NCBI GenBank assembly: GCA_937874515.1
Contig: CALNBV010000010.1
Location: 1 to 23,017, forward strand
DNA from: an uncultured Paenibacillaceae bacterium
Lineage (GTDB): Bacteria > Bacillota > Bacilli > Aneurinibacillales > Aneurinibacillaceae
DNA: 23,017 nt
Direction: 5' to 3'
Positions 1 through 7,688 of the stretch are shown here, piece after piece. Position numbers and translations under genes: made by a program. A model generated the notes under the pieces. That model did not search any database, had not been told where the DNA came from, and was given only the letters and a program-made list of their open reading frames with translations. The stretch's first letter is position 1. Each line of letters begins with the position of its first letter.

Positions 1-176
1 TCCCTTCCCTCAGCTAACTTGCTTTCATATACCCCACTCCGGCCACCGATAACATCTGTAATGCTGGCAAGAAAATCCCGTACTACATTAGCCCCCAAAA
101 TGACTTCACCGGATACAATCCCTAAGTATGCTTCAACTTCTTTTCCCTGCAATATATTGGTTGTAGAAATGATCAT
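1..176 (-). CDS. UPF0145 (YbjQ-like) protein, 5' part only
   Basis: Only the first 58 residues lie in the window; the rest runs off the left edge. The start is ATG at 176 with a strong site (GGAGGAATGGAAC) just upstream. The protein begins MIISTTNILQGKEVEAYLG and continues with VSGEVILGANVVRDF and ITDVIGGRSGVYESKL. This is the conserved N-terminal pattern of the UPF0145/YbjQ family, small proteins of about 100 residues with a proposed heavy-metal-binding fold and no settled function. It starts 31 bases after the stop of the XdhC-like gene on the same strand with no terminator between, so it is probably the last gene seen of the same transcript. Family call is confident; function is unknown. 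Confidence 0.85.
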   Translation of the reverse strand, partial: MIISTTNILQGKEVEAYLGIVSGEVILGANVVRDFLASITDVIGGRSGVYESKLAEGR

Positions 177-207
177 GTTCCATTCCTCCTATCTCCTGAT
201 ACTCCAA

Positions 208-1245
208 TTACGATTTGAAACCATTTTTAGTTTCAGACATATTCCGATATTTTATTAGTTCTGCACAAATACTAATGGCAATTTCCTCAGGCCCCTCTGC
301 CTGAATATCCATGCCAACGGGTGAGTGAATCCATGGAGGAATCGGGTTAGGATCCAGTAATCGGGCTGTTCGTTTTTTCGGGCCAAGTATTCCAAGATAG
401 TTGGGCGGCTTATTAATCAGATATTTTAAAGCACGTTGATCCCATTGAAAATGATGGGTCATAAGGAGAACATAACTATTTGGGTGTAATTCATTGTCTT
501 CTAGGTAGACATGGGGAAATTCTTCAATCATTTGTTCTGCAGTAGAAAAACTCCCCTGTTCAAACCGTTCCCTTCTCGGGTCAATCAAATAAACAGTGAA
601 GTCTAATTTAGATGCTAACCATACTAGAGGTTCTGTATCCGGACCCGCTCCAAAAATATAGAGACGTTCCCTTGGTTTGTACAGTTCTATCAATATTCTT
701 TCATGATTTGCTATTGTAATCATTTTTGTTTTCTTTTCATTTGCGATGGAATTTTCCAGATGGGCAACTAGAGACTGTCCTATAGAATCTGAGCCATTAA
801 GAAACTCCCCATCTTCACAATAATAAATCCCATTTTTTTGATGATTTTCCCCATCAATGAATGTGACAGAAACCACCCGTTGCAGGGATAATAATTTTTG
901 TTCTATCTTCTCCCATAACCCATTCCAGCTTGTCTCTTCAATATAAACATAAATAATGCCGTTACAACCTGCCCCATTGCCCCAACCTAAATCATCCTCT
1001 GAAGATAAATCATATGTTATGTTTTTCGGTTTGCCGGATTGCAGAACCTCATTGGCATAATGAACTAAATCTTCCTCTAAACATCCGCCGCTAATCAATC
1101 CATGGATGTTGCCCTGTGCATCGATGAGCATTTTTGCCCCTTCATGGCGATAGGCTGAACCTTCCACAGCGATAACCGTTGCCATCACAAACCTTGAGAG
1201 TTTATTATTTTTTAAAACCTGAAGAACCCGAAATAAATCGTTCAA
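208..1245 (-). CDS. pucA: XdhC/CoxI-family molybdenum hydroxylase accessory protein (PucA-like)
   Basis: Accessory protein of the XdhC family, which handles the molybdenum cofactor (in known members its binding and sulfuration) before insertion into xanthine-dehydrogenase-type enzymes; it is not part of the mature enzyme. The 345 residues show the N-terminal XdhC/CoxI domain (GSAYRHEGAKM at 29-39, SGGCLE at 52-57, GCNG at 93-96) and a C-terminal Rossmann domain (FGAGPDTEP near 198-206, LIDPRR near 220-225). The start is TTG at 1245, directly after the TGA of the MocA-like gene, with GGTGAAGGA just upstream inside that gene, so translation is probably coupled. Architecture and neighbours match Bacillus pucA; the symbol is by analogy. 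Confidence 0.88.
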   Translation of the reverse strand: MNDLFRVLQVLKNNKLSRFVMATVIAVEGSAYRHEGAKMLIDAQGNIHGLISGGCLEEDLVHYANEVLQSGKPKNITYDLSSEDDLGWGNGAGCNGIIYVYIEETSWNGLWEKIEQKLLSLQRVVSVTFIDGENHQKNGIYYCEDGEFLNGSDSIGQSLVAHLENSIANEKKTKMITIANHERILIELYKPRERLYIFGAGPDTEPLVWLASKLDFTVYLIDPRRERFEQGSFSTAEQMIEEFPHVYLEDNELHPNSYVLLMTHHFQWDQRALKYLINKPPNYLGILGPKKRTARLLDPNPIPPWIHSPVGMDIQAEGPEEIAISICAELIKYRNMSETKNGFKS

Positions 1246-1875
1246 TCATCCTTCACCTGCTCCCTTTACTAACTGATCATAGTCGTAAGGTGTATCGATG
1301 TCTTTTGGATATTCATTTTCACTGTGGCACAGAAATAAAAAAGAAGCATTTTTACGGATGATTTCCTTTCCCCCTTTGTCACCCTTCAATGCCCTTAATT
1401 CTTCAAAAAAGTGAGATGAAAACAAGACAGGGTGACCAATTTTACAATTGCTATATTTCGTTTGTATGATGATTTTTGAACCATCTTCTTGTTTGCGTCT
1501 AATTCCTGTATATGTGAGCCAGATCTTTTTTATATCTTCCTCAAATAGGGTTGGTTGATCCCCCAATAAAATGATAGCCCCTTCCGCAGATGGGGGTAGG
1601 GATTGAATGGCTATTGCCAGGCTGCTACCCAACCCCCTATGAGGCCACCTGTTATAGACAGGAGTACAACCATAGTTGGAAACCATCCTTTTTAGATTTT
1701 CATTTTTCTCGGGGATGACCACCTTCGTTTCTATCAATGGCATACCCTTTGTTTTTCTTAATACATATTCCAACAGTGATACTCCCCGCCAGGGCAACAG
1801 CAGTTTTTCCGTACCCATTCGCACCGATTGTCCGCTGGCCAGAATAATCCCATAGATTTCTGACATGGTTTTCAT
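1246..1875 (-). CDS. pucB: MocA-like molybdenum cofactor nucleotidyltransferase (PucB-like)
   Basis: NTP transferase of the MobA/MocA type, expected to transfer CMP to molybdopterin to make the cytosine dinucleotide cofactor for molybdenum hydroxylases. With the start chosen here it has 209 residues. It shows the nucleotide-binding N-terminus GIILASGQSVRMG followed by EKLLLPW, then LLGDQP, GHPVLF and the C-terminal DIDTPYDY, all in the usual order. An upstream in-frame ATG at 1890 exists, but GGGGGAAC with a 7-base spacer points to the ATG at 1875. The gene abuts the XdhC-like gene (TGA then TTG). It is divergent from the Gln-rich gene, so the roughly 80 bases between them must hold both promoters. 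One small oddity is Ser instead of the more common Ala in LAxG. Confidence 0.87.
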   Translation of the reverse strand: MKTMSEIYGIILASGQSVRMGTEKLLLPWRGVSLLEYVLRKTKGMPLIETKVVIPEKNENLKRMVSNYGCTPVYNRWPHRGLGSSLAIAIQSLPPSAEGAIILLGDQPTLFEEDIKKIWLTYTGIRRKQEDGSKIIIQTKYSNCKIGHPVLFSSHFFEELRALKGDKGGKEIIRKNASFLFLCHSENEYPKDIDTPYDYDQLVKGAGEG

Positions 1876-1957
1876 TTTTTGTTCCCCCATAGGGATAAAA
1901 GAATCGCTTTTAAAGAAACTAACCCTAAGGCAATGTTATGTGAAAGGAGTATCCAAA

Positions 1958-2350
1958 ATGAGCCCTACAGGCCAGCAACCCCCTCAATCACAAAGCTTTA
2001 AACAACAACAATTCCAACAACAACAGCAACAACTTCAGGAAAATCAACAGCAAATGGAACAACAATTCCAACAACAAAAAAAGCAGGCCCTACAAACCAT
2101 GATGCAAGCAGAGCAAATGATTCAGCAAAGCGTCTCCTCTAACAATTTACAATCTATGCAACAGGCCCAACAACAACTACAACAAGCCACCCAACAATTG
2201 AATCAAATGCAGGGAATTGCAGTCACCCAAAACACCACAGCAAAGCAACAGCAATTAGAGCAGGTCCGCCAACAAATTGAACAAGCGGCGCAAACCCTTA
2301 GCCTCATTGAAACCTTAAATGAAGAAAACAACAGTTTTAAAAAGGGTTAA
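1958..2350 (+). CDS. Gln-rich small protein, function unknown
   Basis: A 130-residue protein in which about 49 residues are glutamine, almost all CAA codons. The N-terminal third is nearly pure Q blocks (KQQQFQQQQQQLQ, then QQFQQQKKQ). The rest has hydrophobic residues at helical spacing (MMQAEQMIQQ, NNLQSMQQAQQQLQQ, LEQVRQQIEQAAQTLSLI), which suggests amphipathic helices or coiled coil. There is no signal peptide, Cys or enzyme motif. The reading frame is open further upstream, but AAAGGAG 8 bases before the ATG at 1958 fixes the start. It is one of only two plus-strand genes and separates the hydroxylase structural genes from their accessory genes. Similar small Q-rich proteins occur in spore formers, but I do not recognise a named family. 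Confidence 0.8.
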   Translation: MSPTGQQPPQSQSFKQQQFQQQQQQLQENQQQMEQQFQQQKKQALQTMMQAEQMIQQSVSSNNLQSMQQAQQQLQQATQQLNQMQGIAVTQNTTAKQQQLEQVRQQIEQAAQTLSLIETLNEENNSFKKG

Positions 2351-2386
2351 AAAATAAATCCCCAGTTCCTTATCAGGCTGGGGATT
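2351..2386 (-). terminator. Intrinsic terminator between convergent genes
   Basis: A 9-bp stem (AATCCCCAG at 2357-2365, CTGGGGATT at 2378-2386). Read on the minus strand it is followed by a U-rich run (TTATTTTTTAA), so it should end the hydroxylase operon. It overlaps the last codons and stop of the [2Fe-2S] subunit gene. On the plus strand the tail (CATTTTC) is weaker, but it may also stop the Gln-rich gene. Confidence 0.8.
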
Positions 2387-2867
2387 CATTTTCAGGTGTG
2401 TTTTTTTCAAGAATGCTCTTAATGGCTTCTCTTATTTCATGGTATCCTGTGCAACGACACAGGTTGGATGCCATCCACTCCTCGATTACCTCATCACTGG
2501 CATTGGGATGTTTAGAGGATAAGGCATGGGCATTTAAAATAAATCCCGGGGTACAAAAGCCGCATTGAATGGCCCAATGGTCTACAAATGCTTTTTGAAT
2601 AGGGGAACCCATTAACCCTTCAATGGTAGTGATAGGTTGATTTACAGATTCAATCGCCAGGGAAAGGCACCCATGCATAGGCTCACCATCCACAAGAACG
2701 GTACAGGCTCCACAATCTCCGTTTTCACAGGCTTTTTTTGCTCCGGTTAAACCCAGTTGTTCTCTTAATATATGTAACAATGTATCCGCAGACCTTATCA
2801 CCACTTCATTGGTTTCCCCATTCACATGGAGATGAACCACTTTTTTCGATTTATCATTAAAAATCAT
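2373..2867 (-). CDS. pucE: Molybdenum hydroxylase [2Fe-2S] subunit (PucE/CoxS-like)
   Basis: Small electron-transfer subunit of a xanthine-dehydrogenase-type enzyme, 164 residues, the normal length for a stand-alone iron-sulfur subunit. The plant-ferredoxin-like cluster is held by C47, C52, C55 (CENGDCGAC) and C67. The second cluster domain has C102 and C105 (QCGFCTPG) and C137 and C139 (CRCTGY). All eight expected cysteines are present. The start ATG at 2867 overlaps the stop of the FAD subunit gene (ATGA), and a GGGGGGAAG site lies just upstream. It passes electrons from the molybdenum centre to FAD. The substrate is not shown by this subunit; purine hydroxylase is the best guess from gene content. 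Confidence 0.93.
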   Translation of the reverse strand: MIFNDKSKKVVHLHVNGETNEVVIRSADTLLHILREQLGLTGAKKACENGDCGACTVLVDGEPMHGCLSLAIESVNQPITTIEGLMGSPIQKAFVDHWAIQCGFCTPGFILNAHALSSKHPNASDEVIEEWMASNLCRCTGYHEIREAIKSILEKNTPENESPA

Positions 2868-3703
2868 GATCTTCCCCCCATTAATCCCTGGATAACTTCC
2901 TCTAACATCCTTTTACAAAGAAATTCCCTGTACACACCTGACCCTAGCATATCATTGACAGGAGAAGATGGAAGATGGGCAAGGGCCTTTGTAATACGAT
3001 TTTCCACGGTTAAATTCGTTTCATTGATGGAATTCTCTAAAGCAAGGGACCGGAAAGGGTATTCACACAAACCGCTAAATGCAATGCGAATCCGGTTGTC
3101 TTTTTCAAGGGCCGCCATTGAAACAAGGGGATAGCCAATTTTAGATAGCCGTGTCTTCTTTAAGCTAACATAAGGGCAATTGGCAAAAGCCTGATCAATG
3201 ATGATTTGAACCAGAAAATGATTGGGATGCAAAGTTATTTCCATATTAAATATCTCTTCCAGGGGCAGAGTCATTTCCCCCTCTTTACCGGCTATTTTCA
3301 CCCTGGCATCCGCTAAAAGTAAGGGCAAAATCCCTTCACGATACATTAACTGGCTGCAAAGGTTCCCGCCAATGGTAATCTTGTTTCTCGATGTATGGTC
3401 CGCTACTTGTTTAACGGTCTCCCCTAACAGAGGAAACAACCCGGACTCAGCAATTTTATTCAAGGGAACCCCAGAACCGATGATTAAATCATCCCCTTGA
3501 ATCTCTATGACTTGGCAATCCGGAATTCCTTTGATGTCAATCACAGCATCGGCAACGATTTTATTCATTCGCGCAAAGGTAATAAATTCCGTTCCACCAT
3601 TAAAAATCATCGCTTTTTGGCCATCCCGAGTTACTGTATCCAGCGTTTCAAGGGCCTCTGGGATTGAGGTTGGTTTATAGTATGCAAAGTCAAATGGAAT
3701 CAA
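2864..3703 (-). CDS. pucC: Molybdenum hydroxylase FAD-binding subunit (PucC/CoxM-like)
   Basis: Medium subunit of the hydroxylase, 279 residues. It shows the FAD-binding motifs of the family: NGGTEF at 35-40 (usually AGGTD/N) and TIGGNLCS at 110-117, with the typical N-terminus FDFAYYKPTSIPEAL. It carries electrons from the iron-sulfur subunit to the final acceptor. The start codon is TTG at 3703, overlapping the TGA of the large-subunit gene (TTGA), with a strong GGGAGGGGG site upstream. The 4-base overlaps on both sides show tight translational coupling of the three subunits. The domain order large-FAD-FeS differs from fused eukaryotic enzymes but is common in bacteria. Confidence 0.92.
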   Translation of the reverse strand: MIPFDFAYYKPTSIPEALETLDTVTRDGQKAMIFNGGTEFITFARMNKIVADAVIDIKGIPDCQVIEIQGDDLIIGSGVPLNKIAESGLFPLLGETVKQVADHTSRNKITIGGNLCSQLMYREGILPLLLADARVKIAGKEGEMTLPLEEIFNMEITLHPNHFLVQIIIDQAFANCPYVSLKKTRLSKIGYPLVSMAALEKDNRIRIAFSGLCEYPFRSLALENSINETNLTVENRITKALAHLPSSPVNDMLGSGVYREFLCKRMLEEVIQGLMGGRS

Positions 3704-6068
3704 ATTTCCCCCTCCCTTCTAACCCTCCAAATTGTTTCAGGGGTTAATGGCAGCGTAGATAACTCAACTTTCGCAGCTGTTGAAAGAGCGTTTGCCAGGG
3801 CAGCGGGTACCCCAATGACCCCATATTCCCCAATGCCACGAGCACCATATGGTCCATCTGCCGAGGGGGATTCAATAAAGTCTACAAGGTATTGGCATGG
3901 TTCTTCCCCAAATCGCAACATTTGATACGTCCGCAATTGGGGATTAAGCACAATTCCCTCTTCATCAAAAACATAACCTTCACTGCTAGCAAAGCTTAGG
4001 CCTAAGTACATGCCGCCTCTCATTTGTTGTGTCGCCATGGCTGGATTAATGATGGTTCCGCCATCGAGGACCGTCACAGCTTTTAAAATTTTATAGGAAC
4101 AATCTCTTGAATCCCATTCCACTTCTACCCCTTGCACGCCAACAGACCACCAGGGCCCTGGTTTTCCAAACCCCGTTTCTTGATCCATGGGGGTTAAATG
4201 CCTTTGGATGTATCTTCCATGGCCTACTACCTGTCCTTCAACGGCATGCCCATTGGGAAATTTGTACCCCATGGCAATATCCTGTATTTGCACCCCGTAT
4301 TCGGGATTCGCCTTTAAATAAACCCTGTTTCCCCCTACTTCTAGATCATCCACAGTGCATTGTAAAGCAATAGAGGCCGTTCTTTTTAATTGGGAAATAG
4401 CGTCATCTGCGGCGGCCAATACTGCCCGTCCCGCCAGGAAAGTGGTACTGCTTGCAACAGTTCTCCATTGGTGAGGATCGTACTGGGTATTTAACTCCAT
4501 GGTGACATGGATCTTTTGGAAGTCCATATTAAGTCGCTCCGCCAAAATTTGGGCAAGAATCGTTTTCGTCCCCTGGCCCAACTCAATAGCAGCACAGTTT
4601 AAATTAACACTCCCATCAGATTCAAAAGTGAGTATGGCCCCGGCCTGGGCATTGGTCGCCGTTGTTGAGGTTTTCCAAAACAGGCTAAGGCCTTTTGCAA
4701 TGATTTTGTTGTTCCCCAACTCTATTCGCTGGCCATCCTCCCATTGAATCAATTCCTGTGCACGGGCAAGACACTTTTCTGCATCCCCGATGTTGTTCCC
4801 TGTTAAATAGGTTTGGGTTGGTGTTGAAGCCCCTTGCTTTATTACATTGATTTTGCGAAGTTCAACAGGATTCATGTTTAATTTCTTTGCCAGTTGATCC
4901 ATAGTCCGTTCTACAGCAAAGGTCAATTCAGGGTGTGCGTACCCGCGGAAAGAAGTAGCAAAAGGATGATTGGTATACATGCAATAGGAATCACACCATA
5001 CATTAGGAACTTCGTAAGGACCAGTACAATCAATGGCTGCTGCCCTTGTAATCCCCGCAGCCTGATCAGTATAGGCTCCGGAATCAATCAAAAAAGTGTA
5101 CCGTCCCGCCATTAACTTCCCTTCATTGTTTACCCCAAGGGCAATGGTCGCTTCAATTCCAATATGGCAGGGTGCTGTAATCAAATCTTCTTCCCGTTCG
5201 TATTCCAGTTTTACTAATTTTCCCCCTACAGCTTTGGAAGCCAAATAGGTAAGGGGCTCCAATTGAACCGTTCCTTTTCCTCCGAAAGCACCCCCGAGCA
5301 TGGGAGTATGGACAATAATATTTCCTACTTCTATATTAAAAAATTGATTTAATACTTTTTAATGGTGTAGGGGGATTGGGTGGTTGAATGGACAATCACC
5401 TTTCCCGCAGGGTTGATTTCTACCCTGACACACCGGGTTTCCAGGGCCGCATGGTCAGAAAGATTAAAAGAATAAGTGGCTTGTATCGTTTCCGTACACT
5501 GATTCCATATAGATATAAAATCCCCTTTGCGGATTTTGATATGGCTTCCGATATTTGTCCCTGTCACAGGATAAACATTGCTTATAATCTTTTTATATTG
5601 GCCAGAATTTTCATGGACCAATGTGGCACCCCTTTGAAAAGCTTCCTTTACGGAATTCACTACTGGAAGGGGCTCGTAATCCACCTTCACCAGGGTGGTA
5701 GCCTTTTTCGCCTGATGTTCATGATCCGCTACCACAATTGCAATAGGTTCCCCATAATACCGAACCTTTTCATATGCTAAAGGAGGCCGGTCCGCTAAAA
5801 TAGGGCCGATATGAATAGGGAAAACCGCACCTGTCACAATGGCCCGCACACCTGGCACTTTCCATGCTTCGGCGGTGTCGATCGATTTAATTTTGGCATG
5901 AGCATATTCGCTTTTGACCAATTTAGCATGGAGCATCCCTGGCACAGTATAATCCCCGACATACCTTACCACCCCGGTTGCTTTTTCTACAGCATCAATT
6001 CTTTGTATGGGTTTTCCAACAGATGTCCTAACATTTGCTGTCACAATAGGCACCTCCACAATTTCCAT
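3700..6068 (-). pseudogene. pucD: Molybdenum hydroxylase large (Mo-cofactor) subunit, frameshifted (PucD-like)
   Basis: Catalytic subunit that binds the molybdenum cofactor and substrate. It is read in two pieces: 6068-5349 (N-terminal, ends TIKKY then stop) and a second frame that continues to 3700. Adding one A to the five-A run (plus-strand T run 5356-5360) joins them as TIKKVLNQFFNIEVG into a 789-residue protein of normal size. The joined protein has GGAFGGKG at 259-266, SFRGYAHPE near 373-381, ELGQGTKT near 496-503, and the catalytic Glu in GARGIGEYG near 748. The CO-dehydrogenase CSFR loop is absent, so this is purine-hydroxylase-like, not CoxL. A GTG at 6044 has a better ribosome site (GGAGGTG) than the ATG at 6068. 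A sequencing error is a real alternative to mutation. Confidence 0.85.
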
Positions 6069-6113
6069 AAATTACTTCTATTTTTGTCCAATTGATAAAG
6101 AACCACACATTCA

Positions 6114-6302
6114 TCAATGGGCAACGATAATCATGGTATCTACATCTACCTCATGAGCCGAAGCATCAAGGGTTCTTTCAAGGATAGCGCTAATGTTTTG
6201 TAGAGACTCTCGATGTTCCACTACAAAAACCGGCACACCGCCGCCCTTGATTTTTTCCTGTTTTGTTGTAATAATAGCCATTATTTTCGTAGGCTGGTTC
6301 AT
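6114..6302 (-). CDS. Small partner of YIEGIA protein (capping complex subunit-like)
   Basis: A 62-residue protein, starting MNQPTKIMAIITTKQEKIKG with a central GGGVPVFVV and a C-terminal DVDTMIIVAH. The start overlaps the stop of the YIEGIA gene (ATGA), so the two are translationally coupled. From memory, a short protein of this kind is regularly found beside YIEGIA proteins and is annotated as a capping complex subunit for YIEGIA; the biochemical role is not established. It has no membrane segment, so it is probably cytoplasmic and docks on its partner. It lies 45 bases before the hydroxylase large-subunit gene on the same strand with no terminator between, so read-through into the hydroxylase operon is likely. 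Confidence 0.7.
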   Translation of the reverse strand: MNQPTKIMAIITTKQEKIKGGGVPVFVVEHRESLQNISAILERTLDASAHEVDVDTMIIVAH

Positions 6303-7183
6303 TTATTTCTCCCACCTTTATTAGATTCACTGGGTAAACGGATGGCACTATCAAGGATCGGGACATTTTCCAGGACTTGTTGAATTTGTTGAAACTCTTT
6401 TTCCATAGGTAAGAAAAACAAAGCGATTCTTCCATCTTCCATCTTTCTTTTGGAAAGGGGCACAAAATCCGGCTCCCCCGTATCCAGATAGGAACCAAGT
6501 ACATTAGCCAGATGATGCAACATGGCCTGTCGCTGTCCTAAGTTGGAAAAAGTGACGATTCCATTTTCATTTTTTGGAGTAATAATCGCCCCAACGGCCC
6601 GTTCCAGGATCACCTTGCGGCTTGTTTCTAACCCAACGTTTTTTATATGAATATCACCTACATAAAGATTGGGACCTTCAAAACGAATCGCTCCTTCAGA
6701 CACTTCAGCCATATCCCTAAGCAATTTTCCCTTTATGCTGTATTTGATGATAAAACTCAGGACAAATCCAAGAATAATCCCTAACCAGAGATTATAAACG
6801 GAAATCAATGTGGAGATGAGGGCCAAGAACATAACCATGTAATTTCTACCTTCAAATGCCTGGGCCATTCCTTCAATAAAGGCCTGTCCACGCTTTACCA
6901 ATTCTTTATTGTCAACTTTTTCAAGGGTGTCCCTTTCCATTTTTCGAACTTCCCGAAATTGGGTTGCTGCAAGCCCTAAAAAGGTAACCGCAGTCCAATC
7001 GGAATCCAAAACAGAAGGTACAGCCACAGATCCAATAAAAGCAGCGATAAAACCAAAGGAAAGGTGGATAATTCTTCCTGTGGGATATGTAGGATATTGG
7101 CGAAAATCAGTGCGCAACAAAATAATTCGTGCGATGAAGCCTAACAGAGTCCCAATGATTACTGGTAGTAGGTATTTTCCCAT
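6299..7183 (-). CDS. YIEGIA-family membrane protein
   Basis: A 294-residue protein with a membrane-embedded N-terminal half: hydrophobic segments near 4-22, 42-57, 115-131 and 133-148, then a soluble C-terminal half. The family-naming motif appears as FIEGMA at 102-107 inside GQAFIEGMAQAFEGRNY. The family (Firmicutes, many spore formers) has no known biochemical function. The start ATG at 7183 has AGGAGG 7 bases upstream. It is followed by its short partner with a 4-base overlap. What the soluble half binds cannot be read from the sequence. Recognition is from the motif, topology and partner gene, not from a database search. Confidence 0.75.
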   Translation of the reverse strand: MGKYLLPVIIGTLLGFIARIILLRTDFRQYPTYPTGRIIHLSFGFIAAFIGSVAVPSVLDSDWTAVTFLGLAATQFREVRKMERDTLEKVDNKELVKRGQAFIEGMAQAFEGRNYMVMFLALISTLISVYNLWLGIILGFVLSFIIKYSIKGKLLRDMAEVSEGAIRFEGPNLYVGDIHIKNVGLETSRKVILERAVGAIITPKNENGIVTFSNLGQRQAMLHHLANVLGSYLDTGEPDFVPLSKRKMEDGRIALFFLPMEKEFQQIQQVLENVPILDSAIRLPSESNKGGRNK

Positions 7184-7240
7184 TGCTTATCCTCCTGAAA
7201 TCTGTTCAGAAAACATTGTATAGGTTACCCTTATTAGGAA

Positions 7241-7269
7241 AATAAAAAACCTCTGCAAAATGCAGAGGC
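7241..7269 (-). terminator. Intrinsic terminator after the coiled-coil gene
   Basis: Perfect 8-bp stem CCTCTGCA/TGCAGAGG (7250-7257 and 7261-7268) with a 3-base loop, followed on the minus strand by TTTTTTATTTT. It lies immediately after the stop codon at 7270 and isolates this gene from the YIEGIA gene. Confidence 0.92.
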
Positions 7270-7521
7270 TTATAATTCATTAAGTTTTTCTTGTTTTAAT
7301 TTTTCTAGTACATCAACTCGTTCTTGTACACCATTTAATTGTTCTTCTAATTCTTTAATATGATTCTCCATTCCCTTCCTTGACTCACCATCCACATCAT
7401 TTTTGTTATAAGAAGCATAAGCCTGTTCCAACTCTTCTTTAATGTGGTTTTGCAGTTGTTTAAAACGAATAATCCTTGGATTAAAAAACTCTTCTACTTC
7501 TTTTGTTTTTGCAATCGTCAT
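7270..7521 (-). CDS. Small coiled-coil protein, function unknown
   Basis: An 83-residue, strongly charged protein. The sequence is helical throughout, with heptad-like hydrophobic spacing in IKELEEQLNGVQERVDVLEKL and no Cys, signal peptide or membrane segment. The ATG at 7521 has AGGGG about 10 bases upstream. It is a single-gene unit: its own terminator follows at once, and another terminator (for the MFS gene) lies upstream. A possible cre box sits about 85 bases before the start. I do not recognise a family. Confidence 0.72.
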   Translation of the reverse strand: MTIAKTKEVEEFFNPRIIRFKQLQNHIKEELEQAYASYNKNDVDGESRKGMENHIKELEEQLNGVQERVDVLEKLKQEKLNEL

Positions 7522-7603
7522 TTTACATTGCCCCTTCCATTTTTTCCATACTATTGTGATCCCTAAAGTTCCTCAGGGTTTAAATTAAATATTTTAAATT
7601 TTT

Positions 7604-7617
7604 TGAATACGCTTACA
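7604..7617. promoter_or_regulatory. Possible CcpA cre box
   Basis: TGAATACGCTTACA matches the cre consensus TGWAANCGNTNWCA at all fixed positions but one. It lies upstream of the coiled-coil gene, between it and the MFS terminator. Inference from pattern only. Confidence 0.35.
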
Positions 7618-7626
7618 TCATACCAT

Positions 7627-7666
7627 AAAAAAAAATCGATTGTCTATAATAGACCAACCGATTTTT
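7627..7666 (-). terminator. Intrinsic terminator of the MarR-MFS operon
   Basis: A long imperfect stem: AAAATCG pairs with CGATTTT, and TTGTCTAT with ATAGACCAA (one bulge). It is followed on the minus strand by a run of T. It lies about 20 bases after the MFS stop codon. Confidence 0.85.
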
Positions 7667-7688
7667 GGGATTTCCTGTATTAAGTTGA

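Noticed and set aside
5349..5365. Programmed -1 frameshifting as the reason for the split hydroxylase subunit
   Set aside because: The 0-frame codons are ATT AAA AAG, so the tract is not the required X XXY YYZ heptamer with a fully re-pairing P-site tRNA. No downstream stem-loop is evident, and this enzyme family is not known to use it. A missing A is simpler.
3700..6068. Carbon monoxide dehydrogenase (CoxL)
   Set aside because: The CoxL active-site CSFR loop is not present; the corresponding region reads TSFRGYAHPE, closer to purine-hydroxylase-type subunits.
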